Assembly (NCBI GenBank): GCA_003249645.1
Contig: QKIH01000125.1
Coordinates: 1-35,484, forward strand
DNA length: 35,484 nucleotides
Direction: 5' to 3'
Source: Desulfobulbaceae bacterium
GTDB taxonomy: Bacteria; Desulfobacterota; Desulfobulbia; Desulfobulbales; Desulfocapsaceae
This document shows positions 24,946 to 33,763 of this stretch, piece by piece. Under the pieces are notes generated by a model. That model saw nothing but the letters and a program-made list of their open reading frames with translations. It was not told the DNA's origin and searched no databases. The position numbers and the translations under genes are program-made. The first letter of the stretch is position 1, and each line of letters begins with the position of its first letter.

Positions 24946-25992
24946 ATGCATCAGCCGCTTGACTATTTTGAAATTATTCGGATGGCCTGGGAAGAATTTG
25001 ACGATCGGCATGAGATCAGGAGAATCGCCGATAAGAGCGCCAATGTTTCGACCAATCAAGTTTATAAACTTTCCTTCGATGATCGTCAGCCGGTCTTTGC
25101 CAAGCTTTCTGAGTACGGCAAATATGATGATTTCAGGGAAGATCATATCATCATCAATAATCTGGCAAACAATCTTGAAGCACCCTATGAGAACTTTCTT
25201 GCTAAATCGCTGTTAAAGCGCAATGAGTTGTTCACCTACCGGTATCATGAAAAAGGCAAAGGTGCCTGGGTTGTCTTTTATAACCCAATCCGTATCAAAA
25301 GCATGCTGCCGAAAAGGCTTGATGATAAACATATCCGGGCTCTTGGTCGTGAGCTCGCCAGGTTTCATAAGGCCTGTACCAATGTCAGTAATCAGCTGCC
25401 GAAGGCTTCTAAAACGGTTGTTACCGACATTCAGGATCTTCTAAGAAGGGTGGAGAAGGGCAAATATAATGTTACCGATAAAGAGGCGGATATCATCAAA
25501 GCCCATTCCGAAGATTTTCTCGAAGAGGCCGATAAGCTGAATTACTTCAATAATATTGAAGCGATACCGGTATTTGTTGACTGGAACATCGGCAACTTCT
25601 CGGTGCGGAATAATGGAACAATGTATTCCCGTTGGGATTACGACTGGTTCAGGGTCTCTTCAAGGGTTGTGGATTTCTATTTCTTCAGCCGGGTTGTGTC
25701 GGAAATAGGGGACCGCACGGTTTTCAGTTACCAGATCGATACACTGAACGAGCCGCGATTCATGATGTTTCTTAAAGAATATCACAAGATATTTCCGCTG
25801 AATGAAACAGAAATTCACTTTATAAAAGAGGCTTACCGGTTCTTTATCCTGAATTATGTCATTAAAGACGGTAATCACTTCTTTTTACCGTCTTATGCCA
25901 AAAAACTGCAGAAAGAGGCCTATGAAATCTATCTGCCGGCCATGGATAGCCACTATGATGTCGATAATATTTTAAAAGCCCTGAAAATATAA
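24946..25992 (+). CDS. Choline/ethanolamine-kinase-like phosphotransferase
   Basis: The 348-aa protein has the APH/choline kinase fold. VFAKLSEYG (Lys53) is the likely ATP-binding strand. The catalytic loop is FVDWNIGN (210-217), with Asp212 and Asn217 kept though the usual His is Phe. RWDYDWF (Asp231/Asp233) is the metal motif. It may phosphorylate an alcohol group of an amino alcohol or of its glutamyl conjugate. AGAAGGG before the ATG supports the start. It is the second gene of the ligase operon, 32 bp after the ligase and 2 bp before the HAD gene. Confidence 0.82.
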   Translation: MHQPLDYFEIIRMAWEEFDDRHEIRRIADKSANVSTNQVYKLSFDDRQPVFAKLSEYGKYDDFREDHIIINNLANNLEAPYENFLAKSLLKRNELFTYRYHEKGKGAWVVFYNPIRIKSMLPKRLDDKHIRALGRELARFHKACTNVSNQLPKASKTVVTDIQDLLRRVEKGKYNVTDKEADIIKAHSEDFLEEADKLNYFNNIEAIPVFVDWNIGNFSVRNNGTMYSRWDYDWFRVSSRVVDFYFFSRVVSEIGDRTVFSYQIDTLNEPRFMMFLKEYHKIFPLNETEIHFIKEAYRFFILNYVIKDGNHFFLPSYAKKLQKEAYEIYLPAMDSHYDVDNILKALKI

Positions 25993-25994
25993 CA

Positions 25995-26840
25995 ATGGAA
26001 ATTCGAAGCTTTAAAGAGGTTGTTCTCAAGTATAAGACAGTTTTTTTTGACGCCTACGGTGTGCTGAAAAATCACCGCGGTCTGATCCCGGGTATCGATA
26101 AAACCTTTGAGCATCTTGATAAACACAACATTGATTATTACATCGTCACCAATGATGCCTCAAGAAGTCCGGAGCTGCTTGCCAATGTCTATCGAAGAAA
26201 GGGACTGACCTGTATCGATGCCGAAAAAATCGTTTCTTCCGGCATGCTTGCACGAGACTGGCTTTATATGAAGATCAAGAGCGGCAGGGTAGCCTATTTG
26301 GGCACCGATGAATCTGCCCATTATATTGAGAGCACGGGTCTTAAAACAATGCCCATCAGCCAGCTGGATCTCGATGATATTGATGATATCCGTGCCCTTG
26401 TATTTCTTGATGATGAAGGTTTTGACTGGAACAACGATATTAATAAAGCCGTTAACCTGCTGCGCAAAAAAAATATCCCGACAATTGTTGCCAATACCGA
26501 TTTAAATTATCCTGTAAGCCGTACCGATGTTGCCGTTGCTGTCGGCGGAATTTCTGATCTTGTTGAGCGGACACTGGGCAAATATTTTATCCGTTTCGGT
26601 AAACCCGATGCCCAGATGTTCATGTACGGATATGAAAAAGCATGCCTGAGGCAATATGTCCATCCTGATGAAATGCTGATGGTGGGTGACACGCTGTTTA
26701 CCGATATCATCGGCGGCAATAAATTCGGCATGGATACGGTGCTTGTCCTCTCAGGTAACACCCTGCCCGAAAATGCAGAAATGCGGATCAGTTACACCGG
26801 TATTATTCCCACCTATATCTGCGAATCAATTCTGACGTAA
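25995..26840 (+). CDS. HAD-IIA (NagD-like) family protein with DxY motif
   Basis: The 281-aa protein has a HAD fold with a C2-type cap. Motif I is VFFDAYGVLKN with nucleophile Asp19, but the second Asp of DxD is Tyr21. Motif II is VTNDAS (Thr52), motif III is FGKPDAQMF (Lys203), and motif IV is MVGDTLFTDI (Asp232/Asp237). A few HAD-IIA subgroups have DxW or DxY here; loss of this general acid suggests weak or altered phosphatase activity. It ends the ligase-kinase operon, where a phosphatase or phospho-transfer step would fit. Confidence 0.85.
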   Translation: MEIRSFKEVVLKYKTVFFDAYGVLKNHRGLIPGIDKTFEHLDKHNIDYYIVTNDASRSPELLANVYRRKGLTCIDAEKIVSSGMLARDWLYMKIKSGRVAYLGTDESAHYIESTGLKTMPISQLDLDDIDDIRALVFLDDEGFDWNNDINKAVNLLRKKNIPTIVANTDLNYPVSRTDVAVAVGGISDLVERTLGKYFIRFGKPDAQMFMYGYEKACLRQYVHPDEMLMVGDTLFTDIIGGNKFGMDTVLVLSGNTLPENAEMRISYTGIIPTYICESILT

Positions 26841-27115
26841 AAGTTTCTCATTCCAGGATTGAATTATTGCAGGCAGCAGTTTTCCCCAGGGCTTTTTGTT
26901 CTGTGATGTGAACTTGTTAGAGGTGAAAATTTTTTAAGCTGTTCTTTCCAGCTGGCTATACGTTAAGAAGTTTCTCCTGGTATAACCGCTGGATTTCGTC
27001 TGATACTGTATAAATCTCGAGATCAATGAGATATCAAAGCTTGTCTTTTGCAAGAGAGACTGGAAGCCTTTCGTCTTCTTCTGCCACGTCAGGATGCTCA
27101 GAAGGAATCTAACGG

Positions 27116-27145
27116 GCCGGAAGAAAGTGCGACTTTCGTTCCGGC
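27116..27145. terminator. Long GC-rich hairpin
   Basis: GCCGGAAGAAAGT (27116-27128) pairs with ACTTTCGTTCCGGC (27132-27145) with one bulged base and a 3-nt loop. It lies between the HAD operon (+) and the Tat-exported protein gene (-), so it may terminate either. No long T-run follows. Confidence 0.5.
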
Positions 27146-27231
27146 AATATTAGCATGCATGTTGAAAAACGATGATAGTAAGCATAACTACTCTATTACA
27201 AGGAAAGCCCGACCATTCATTTGAAACATAG

Positions 27232-27253
27232 ATTACCGGGCTAGCGCGGTAAT
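27232..27253 (-). terminator. Hairpin after the Tat-exported protein gene
   Basis: ATTACCG and CGGTAAT (7 bp) flank an 8-nt loop containing GCTAGC. It lies 35 bp past the stop of the minus-strand gene. It is a weak terminator candidate. Confidence 0.35.
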
Positions 27254-27287
27254 TGTCTGATTGGAATCTGCTACAGGCTCAGTGTCA

Positions 27288-27779
27288 CTAGAAAGTGTAA
27301 TTGTATGTATATGTTTCACCAGTTGCGGTATTTGTAAAGGTGATGCTCAGCACGTCGCCGGAATAAGGACTAATTGCTCCTATGGCGGTGTCCCAATTAA
27401 CCCTAATACCGCCTGTCACATTGATCCAACTAGATGGGTCTCGATTGGAAGAAGTGTTGTTTTTAATTGTATAGTCGATACCGGTTAAATCCGAGCTTAT
27501 GGCAAAAATATAATAAGCATTCCCCATAGCATTTCCTCTTGTCACGGAGGTTACGTTGATCTGGAATGTTGACACATCTGCTGCCGTTGCTGTCGTGTCT
27601 GTTGCACTTGTTGCTGCGTGTGCCGGCAAAAAAACGGATTCAATATATGGTGTTCCCCATTTGGCAGGCAATAAATTGTATGCGGCAAGTGCAGTAACAC
27701 CACCGACGACGGTTTTCACCGCTTTTCTTCGGCTGGGACTTTCAAGATTCTTATCTCTTTTAAAAAGTACTTCTTTCAT
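27288..27779 (-). CDS. Small Tat-exported protein, possible Ig-like fold
   Basis: The 163-aa protein opens with a twin-arginine-type signal (SPSRRKAVK, then VVGGVTALAAYNLL) and the phrase LPAKWGTPYIESVFLPAHA, which in memory recurs after Tat signals of small secreted proteins in related bacteria. The mature part (about 56-163) is rich in Thr, Ser, Asn and aromatic residues with alternating beta-strand pattern (FQINVTSVTRG, YYIFAISSDL, TYTYNYTF) and no cysteine. A surface or periplasmic beta-sandwich is likely; the function is unknown. No partner gene is adjacent. Confidence 0.72.
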   Translation of the reverse strand: MKEVLFKRDKNLESPSRRKAVKTVVGGVTALAAYNLLPAKWGTPYIESVFLPAHAATSATDTTATAADVSTFQINVTSVTRGNAMGNAYYIFAISSDLTGIDYTIKNNTSSNRDPSSWINVTGGIRVNWDTAIGAISPYSGDVLSITFTNTATGETYTYNYTF

Positions 27780-28239
27780 CTTTTTCTCTTTTTTTTTAAA
27801 TTATTGTCATCTTACTACCAACAAATTGAGGCGAGGATTGCCACGCCAGATGGAAGTTTGTGATATATATCTTTATATTCAAAAATATCAAGTTTCATAT
27901 GGCAGGGAGTAACAGTCTGATTACAATGGGAAAACAGTAGGATGAAGCATCCCTGTCAAGCTGTTGTATTCAAAAAGTGAAGCCGTTAACACTTCTTAAC
28001 AGGCGACAGGCTAAATTTTAGATGTTCTGGAGAAAAGGTATCTCGAATCTGAATGCAACAGGTAGCCTGAAAGCTTGAAAATGGCGGTGTCAATCTCTGT
28101 TTCAATAATACAGGATAAGAAGAGTTGTCGGTAAAACTAGAACTTCCCTCGTCTCAACCCAACTTCACTGGGCATAGATTTTTTCAGGCGTGTGTTTGAT
28201 GAACTTGGCAGAAGAAGTTGAAAATGTCCGGAAGAGTAT
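27780..28239. other. Intergenic region upstream of Tat protein and kinase genes
   Basis: This 460-bp AT-rich spacer between divergent genes should hold the promoters for both. A T-rich run at 27781-27800 is the A-rich leader of the minus-strand gene. No recognised gene or repeat was seen. Confidence 0.45.
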
Positions 28240-28449
28240 ATGGAAAAGCAGAAATTTGATGCTAAACAACTCCTTGGTAGGTTAGATATTAAAAGCAGAA
28301 AAAATCAGATAAACTTATCAGTAATGGAATTGATCACGAAATTGACTTTGAGTACACATAATTCTAGTTCATTCGATAATACGAGAGAGTCAGAATGGAA
28401 CACAGAAGTCATACCAGGCAGAAGAATAAAGATAGAAAAGATCTTCTAA
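28240..28449 (+). CDS. Possible small ORF overlapping the hybrid kinase gene
   Basis: The 69-codon frame starts with ATG after GGAAGAG and overlaps the first 55 bp of the kinase gene in another frame. The product is polar and basic, with no recognised family. It may be a translated leader coupled to the kinase, a broken N-terminal part of it, or chance. Confidence 0.3.
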   Translation: MEKQKFDAKQLLGRLDIKSRKNQINLSVMELITKLTLSTHNSSSFDNTRESEWNTEVIPGRRIKIEKIF

Positions 28450-30254
28450 GCGACAGGATTGATTATTCAGCGGGTGGAAATGATGAAAATGATCGTGTTC
28501 ATTTCAAAGACGCGGAAAAATTAGCAGCCTTGATGGAAAGCATCCCCTGGAGTGAAAAAACGATCGACTTTAAAATCGGAAAAAAAATTGACCAACGACA
28601 TCCTCTCTATCCGCTCTATCAATTAATCCAATCAGAAAAAGAAGAGGCTGCACGGCAGAGCAGTAAAAAATTAGCAGACAGCCAAGCCAAACTTGATTTA
28701 ATTCTCGATGTCTCAAAAGTTGCTTCCTGGGAGGCGTACTGGCAGGAAAACGGAGACAGTTATTTTATTTTCAATGACCAATTCTATTCTCTCTACAGAA
28801 CAACTGCCGAATTGGAAGGCGGGTACAGAATGTCAGCCATGGACTATGCTCATCGGTTTATTCACCCCGATGATATAGTGATACCCGCAGAAAACGTACA
28901 TACCCTGGAAGACCTGCATGATTTGCATATTGAGGACAGCGGTGAAGTTGAACATCGTATCATCCGTCGTGACGGTCAGATTCGGCATATAGCTGTACGA
29001 TACATAGTAATTCGTGACGCAGAAGGCAGGCCGTTAAGAAAGATCGGCGCAAATCAGGATATTACCGATCAAAAGGAAATAGAAGAAAAACTGAGAGCTG
29101 CTAAACAACAGGCAGAATTGGCCAATCAGTCAAAATCCGTTTTCCTTGCTAATATGAGTCATGAAATACGCACCCCAATGAACGGCATTCTTGGTACACT
29201 TCAGCTTCTGCATGATTCCCCTCTTAATCAGGAGCAGTCTGCGTATGCTGAAACGGCTATCATGTCAACGAGGCGACTAAACAAACTGCTCTCAGACATC
29301 CTTGATATGTCGAAAGTAGAAGCTGGCAAAATGAAGATCTGTAGTGAGCCTTTTTCGTTACAAGAATCTTTGAAAGAGATTCTTCAGCTGTTCACCCCGG
29401 CAGCGAGATCACAAGGTATCAGTCTGGAAGGAACCATTGATCAAGATATTCCGTCAAGAGTATTTGGGGATGGAATTCGATTTCAGCAGATTCTAGGCAA
29501 TCTCATCGGTAATGCAATTAAGTTCACCAAATTTGGCGTAGTCTCAGTTAAAATCCAGAGCCTGCATACCTGCTCGGATCAAGAATGCCGGATTCTCTGT
29601 TCAGTATCTGACACGGGTGTTGGGATCTCTGACTCATTTTTAAGTAAACTGTTTACTCCGTTTTCTCAAGAGATGCAGTGGAAAAAGATAAATTCCCAAG
29701 GCACAGGTTTAGGATTAACCATCTCAAAACAACTTGTTTCCCTCATGGGAGGGAATATGGCAGTTGAAAGTACAGAAGGACTTGGTTCAACATTTCATTT
29801 TTGTCTGCCGTTTACTCCTGTTAACTATGTTGTTCCTGCTCAAAAAGTAAAAGTGGCTGAGACAATGCCGGAAGGCCTGAAAATACTTCTGGCCGAAGAT
29901 GATTCAATATCTCGAATGCTTGCTGCTACATTTCTTAAAAAATTGCACTACAGTGTGCATCCGGTAGAAAATGGCATTGAAGCAATCGAGGCGTTGCGCA
30001 ACGAGTCTTTTGATTTGGCAATTTTTGATGTTTATATGCCGGAACTTGACGGAATTGAAACAACCCAGGCTATAAGGAATGGACGTGCAGGAGTTAAAAG
30101 ACAAGACATCCCTATTATTGCAATGACCGCCTGTTCAATGACTGGGGATAAACAACGTTTCAAAGATGCTGGAATGAACGGATATGTCGCAAAGCCGATT
30201 GAATCCAGTGAACTGAAAAACGAGATCTCACGGTTATTTAAAAACGAACGGTAA
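28395..30254 (+). CDS. Hybrid sensor histidine kinase (PAS-HisKA-HATPase-REC)
   Basis: The 619-aa cytoplasmic kinase has no membrane segments. A PAS domain (about 100-230, with RFIHPDD and DITDQKE at its end) senses an unknown signal. The dimerisation/phospho-acceptor domain has His256 in NMSHEIRTPMNG. The ATPase domain has Asn373 (N box), DTGVG (406-410) and GTGLGL (436-441). A receiver domain follows, with acidic Asp502/Asp503, phospho-acceptor Asp545 (FDVYMPELDG), Thr578 and Lys600. With no HPt domain in the protein, a phosphorelay to another protein is expected. The start uses GAGAGAG upstream, but the first 60 residues are poorly conserved in style. Confidence 0.92.
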   Translation: MEHRSHTRQKNKDRKDLLSDRIDYSAGGNDENDRVHFKDAEKLAALMESIPWSEKTIDFKIGKKIDQRHPLYPLYQLIQSEKEEAARQSSKKLADSQAKLDLILDVSKVASWEAYWQENGDSYFIFNDQFYSLYRTTAELEGGYRMSAMDYAHRFIHPDDIVIPAENVHTLEDLHDLHIEDSGEVEHRIIRRDGQIRHIAVRYIVIRDAEGRPLRKIGANQDITDQKEIEEKLRAAKQQAELANQSKSVFLANMSHEIRTPMNGILGTLQLLHDSPLNQEQSAYAETAIMSTRRLNKLLSDILDMSKVEAGKMKICSEPFSLQESLKEILQLFTPAARSQGISLEGTIDQDIPSRVFGDGIRFQQILGNLIGNAIKFTKFGVVSVKIQSLHTCSDQECRILCSVSDTGVGISDSFLSKLFTPFSQEMQWKKINSQGTGLGLTISKQLVSLMGGNMAVESTEGLGSTFHFCLPFTPVNYVVPAQKVKVAETMPEGLKILLAEDDSISRMLAATFLKKLHYSVHPVENGIEAIEALRNESFDLAIFDVYMPELDGIETTQAIRNGRAGVKRQDIPIIAMTACSMTGDKQRFKDAGMNGYVAKPIESSELKNEISRLFKNER

Positions 30255-30675
30255 CAGCACTGGCAAGGGATCGCATGAGGCACTTTCTTTGACACTGAAT
30301 CGGCCTAGGCTTTTTAGATACCCCGGAAGCGATTAAATTCAGTTCGTTTTAAACCTTATCATTTCAATTCTCAACAAATGTCAGATTTGTATAAAGTTGA
30401 GACCTTCTATTACTGCGAAGCCTTTGCACAGGACATATTCTAACTCCCCCACGTACAAAACAGGTTGATATTGTCAGCACCGTTCCTAATGTTCATTAAA
30501 TCTTTGAATACAACTTGCTGTTTTGTTTGGGGGGCTTGCTATTCGCCTCTGTTTACAGTCTTTAATGTATTGATGACGAATACAGGGTAAATAAAGAAGA
30601 TTATCTGTGGACTAATAGCAGGTGTTCCGGCCTCACATGCTATGGAGGTTACCAATATCTATCAGAAGTTAAGCT
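30255..30675. other. Intergenic region without recognised gene
   Basis: This 421-bp spacer between the hybrid kinase and the dipeptidase, both on the plus strand, has a short GCCTAGGC palindrome followed by TTTTT near 30304-30316, which could aid termination. No other structure was found. Confidence 0.45.
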
Positions 30676-31707
30676 ATGAACAATGAACTTAAAGAACATA
30701 TCAGGCAGCTTCACAGACAGGCGTTCATCATTGACGCCCATTGTGATCTGACCTACGATGTTGCCAATTTCAGAGACCGCGGTCATCAAAAAGTAATTGA
30801 GACAAACTACCTGGAATCGTTTAAAGCAGGGGGGGTTGACCTGATTGTGTCCGCCATTTTCATCCATGACTATTTTCTGCCGGAAATGGGGTTGAGAAAG
30901 GCATTGGACCAGATCAGCTATCTCCATGATGAAATGGACGAAACGCCCGGAAAATTTAAACTCTGCCGCACCATGTCTCAGGCGCAAGCAGCCAAATCGG
31001 AGGGACAAATTGCCCTGTTTCTCTCCTTGGAAGGAGCCGATCCCCTGCAAAATGACCCAGGTCTTTTACGCATCTTTTATGAACTTGGCGTTAGGGGGCT
31101 TGGCCTGACCTGGAGCAGGCGTAACTATCTGGCGGATGGGTCCTTTTTTTTTCCGGCAAAAGAGGGGCAAAAGGGAGGCTTGACTCCATTCGGGTTTGAG
31201 GTTGTAAAAAAGGCAGAAGAACTGGGCATGTTTATTGATATCAGTCACTTGAACGATGAGGGATTCTGGGATGTGATGGGTGCAGCATCAAAACCCGTGA
31301 TAGCGTCCCACTCCAACTGCCGACAACTGACCGGCATGATGAGAAATCTTGACGATGAACAGATCAAAGCCATTATAAAAAAAGGCGGTGTTATCGGCAT
31401 GAACGGTGTCAGCAAGATTGTCTCTCCGGATAAGGAGGCACCAAATTTCGGTGATCTGGCAGATCACGTTGATCATATTGCCGAACTTGGAGGCGTTGAT
31501 CATATAGGGCTTGGCCTGGATATCTGCCATGGGTCTCCTAATTTTCTGAATCTGCCGCCTGATTTGCCTGCTTTTGACATTATTGCCGAACATCGGGAAT
31601 TAGAAGGCTTAACCTGCGAATTGATTACACGCGGATACACTGATAAACAGATTATCGGTATTCTGGGTGGCAATTTCAGACGGGTATACCAGCAGATCCT
31701 TGGCTAA
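30676..31707 (+). CDS. Peptidase M19 (membrane dipeptidase family)
   Basis: The 343-aa zinc-dependent TIM-barrel dipeptidase has metal ligands His22 and Asp24 (IIDAHCDL), bridging Glu119 (FLSLEGAD), and His191 and His212 (DISHLN, ASHSN); a late Asp in GLGLDI fits the catalytic site. It likely cleaves dipeptides, including D-residue or Cys-Gly types. There is no signal peptide, so it is cytoplasmic, unlike the anchored mammalian enzyme. There is no good ribosome binding site beyond GAAG before the ATG. It is a single gene followed by a terminator. Confidence 0.92.
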   Translation: MNNELKEHIRQLHRQAFIIDAHCDLTYDVANFRDRGHQKVIETNYLESFKAGGVDLIVSAIFIHDYFLPEMGLRKALDQISYLHDEMDETPGKFKLCRTMSQAQAAKSEGQIALFLSLEGADPLQNDPGLLRIFYELGVRGLGLTWSRRNYLADGSFFFPAKEGQKGGLTPFGFEVVKKAEELGMFIDISHLNDEGFWDVMGAASKPVIASHSNCRQLTGMMRNLDDEQIKAIIKKGGVIGMNGVSKIVSPDKEAPNFGDLADHVDHIAELGGVDHIGLGLDICHGSPNFLNLPPDLPAFDIIAEHRELEGLTCELITRGYTDKQIIGILGGNFRRVYQQILG

Positions 31708-31718
31708 ACTCCACGAAC

Positions 31719-31736
31719 GAGGTTAATTCAAACCTC
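31719..31736 (+). terminator. Intrinsic terminator after the dipeptidase
   Basis: GAGGTT (31719-31724) and AACCTC (31731-31736) form a 6-bp stem with a 6-nt loop, followed by ATTTTCCGCTTTT. It begins 11 bp after the stop codon. Confidence 0.6.
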
Positions 31737-31936
31737 ATTTTCCGCTTTTATGCTCCGATTATTGCCGTTATGAGAAAAATAACGTCCCGGGATGTTGAGT
31801 AATGATTTTGTAACATGCTAGAATAAGTCTGACACTTTATAGCTTTGGATATCAGAGAGGTCTGAAGTTTGTCTTTTGTAAGTTGGAAAAAAGCATCTAA
31901 GGCCTCGATCTAGCGGATAGAGTCAAAATACTATCA

Positions 31937-32716
31937 GTGCATTTACAAATAACGTGCGGTGATTGGATGTTTGAGAAGATACGTGCAAAACTCAGAAGAG
32001 AACATGTCGATGACAAAAAGTTTGTGCTCGACGTGTTAATACTTTTTGTCGTTTCAGGCTTGACGATATTTCTCTTTCATCTATTTGGAATCTCAGAATT
32101 GTTTTATAATTTTACCAGAAAATACGAACGTTTTGAGCTGGATGAAATTATTTTTTCGCTAGCGGTTATTTCAATTTATTTCATGCTCTTTTCTGTTAAG
32201 AGGTATTTTGATCTTCGTGATTATATCGTTAGGGCTAACATTGATGGTTTGATAGGTATTTTTAATAGAAGAAAAGGGACAGAGATAATTAAAGATGAAA
32301 TGGATTATGCTATCAAAAAAGGAAAAAATATTTCTCTTATAATGTATGATCTGGACAATTTTAAAATAATCAACGACAGTTTAGGTCATAATGTCGGCGA
32401 TACTGTCCTCAAAAAAGTTGTTGATCTGGTTGAGTCTGAAATTCGTATTGGAGATGTCCATATCAGATGGGGAGGGGAAGAGTTTATAATACTTTGCCCT
32501 GATACTGATATCGAAAGAGCAACGATCATTGCTGAGAGATGTCGAAAGAAGATTGAAAGAGCTGTCATAATGCCGAACAATAACATCACCGCAAGTTTCG
32601 GTGTGATGGAGGCAGATATTCAGGAAGATCTTCGCTCTAATATAGAAAAGCTGGATACGCTGCTCTATAAAAGTAAGATTTCCGGTAGAAATAGAGTGAC
32701 AGGAGTATCTGTTTGA
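31937..32716 (+). CDS. Membrane diguanylate cyclase (GGDEF)
   Basis: The 259-aa protein has two N-terminal membrane helices (about 28-50 and 70-86) and a GGDEF domain (about 95-256). The active site is GGEEF (179-183), with metal-site Asp138 in MYDLDNFK and the opening DGLIGIFNRR. An inhibitory I-site RxxD (Arg170-Asp173) sits five residues before it, so product inhibition by c-di-GMP is likely. The short segment between helices suggests a small periplasmic sensor loop. Translation may start at Met11 (MFEKIRAKL) rather than Met1; neither has a strong ribosome binding site. Confidence 0.9.
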   Translation: MHLQITCGDWMFEKIRAKLRREHVDDKKFVLDVLILFVVSGLTIFLFHLFGISELFYNFTRKYERFELDEIIFSLAVISIYFMLFSVKRYFDLRDYIVRANIDGLIGIFNRRKGTEIIKDEMDYAIKKGKNISLIMYDLDNFKIINDSLGHNVGDTVLKKVVDLVESEIRIGDVHIRWGGEEFIILCPDTDIERATIIAERCRKKIERAVIMPNNNITASFGVMEADIQEDLRSNIEKLDTLLYKSKISGRNRVTGVSV

Positions 32717-33039
32717 TGGATGCTGTTGAGCTTATAGAGGTTCTTTGACAGGCACATTGCATTCAATTTCATTTAGATCAGCCTGTTGCAAATAAAACAA
32801 TCCGTCAAGGTTAAGTTCTGGCTTGGAGTTTTCTTGTTAAGCGAAAAGAACTTGTACAGGATTAACCAGCTTTGCTTAAACTGAGATTGGCAGGTTTCAG
32901 CATATATATGATTATTTTTATTATAATAAAGAAGGAACCTGAGCGCTCAAAAGTACCCTTAAACAACGTGATTTTGTAATCGACACGATATTTCCCCAAC
33001 TATGTTCTGAAGAGGACAAACAGTACAATCTGTATTACG
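32717..33039. other. Intergenic region without recognised gene
   Basis: This 323-bp AT-rich spacer between the GGDEF gene and the TRIC-family gene has a weak inverted repeat (ACAGGC / GCCTGT) with a long loop near 32750-32785. No gene was seen. Confidence 0.45.
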
Positions 33040-33648
33040 ATGCTTCTTTATTTATTTGATCTCATTGGTGTTGCTGTCTTTGCAGCGAGCGGGGCGCTTG
33101 CAGGAATCAACGCTCAACTTGATCTGTTGGGAGTTCTCGTGCTGGCATCTATCACAGCTATAGGTGGCGGCACAATCCGTGACGTGCTGCTAAATAAGCA
33201 TCCGATCTTTTGGATTAGCGACACAACCCCAATTTACACGATCATTGCCTCTACCATCTGCACTCTTGTATGGGTACACTTTCTACCGATCCCCACAAAC
33301 TCCCTGCTTATTGCAGATGCACTCGGTCTCTCTTTATTTGCTCTATCCGGAGCACAGGTAGCGGAAAAAGAAGGGTATCGGGGACCTATAATTATTCTAA
33401 TGGGTACGCTTACTGGGGCAGGCGGAGGAGTTTTGCGAGATATCTTGTCTGCTAAGATACCATTAATACTTCGTCAGGACATTTATGCTTCGGCAGCAAT
33501 AGCAGGAATTGTGGTGTATCTTCTGTTGCGAGCAGCAAAGGTGCCAGTCAATTGGGCATTTGTCGGCGGGTTTATCACCGTTTTGATTACCCGACTTGCA
33601 GCGATAGCTTTTAACCTCAGACTTCCTGTATTTTCTTTTACGCAGTGA
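33040..33648 (+). CDS. TRIC/UPF0126 family membrane protein
   Basis: The 202-aa inner-membrane protein has seven predicted helices and the family's internal duplication, seen as two glycine-rich motifs: AIGGGTIRDVLL (about 40-51) and GAGGGVLRDIL (about 126-136). Relatives are trimeric cation channels or, in E. coli YicG/YadS, proposed small-solute transporters. The substrate cannot be told here. The start lacks a strong ribosome binding site. The gene is convergent with the sulfatase maturase. Confidence 0.9.
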   Translation: MLLYLFDLIGVAVFAASGALAGINAQLDLLGVLVLASITAIGGGTIRDVLLNKHPIFWISDTTPIYTIIASTICTLVWVHFLPIPTNSLLIADALGLSLFALSGAQVAEKEGYRGPIIILMGTLTGAGGGVLRDILSAKIPLILRQDIYASAAIAGIVVYLLLRAAKVPVNWAFVGGFITVLITRLAAIAFNLRLPVFSFTQ

Positions 33649-33763
33649 CTGGCTTTGGCAGCGTGGGGCAATATTGCCAATATGATGTATGATCCTAACA
33701 GGAAAAAGTTCAAACCGATAAGGCTGAATAGTTCTAAAAGGTACAGGCGAAATATCGAGTTCC

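Larger units (their letters stand above)
26841..27287. other. Intergenic region between convergent genes
   Basis: This 447-bp region holds two hairpins (27116-27145 and 27232-27253, listed separately). No coding sequence with a ribosome binding site was seen in any frame. Confidence 0.5.

Noticed and set aside
30378-30441. Short frame beginning MSDLYKVETFYYCEAF
   Set aside because: About 20 codons, no ribosome binding site and no known family.
27045-31895. Possible dispersed repeat sharing TTGTCTTTTG(C/T)AAG at about 27050 and 31870
   Set aside because: Only about 16 bases match with one difference, and the flanks do not align; chance is enough.
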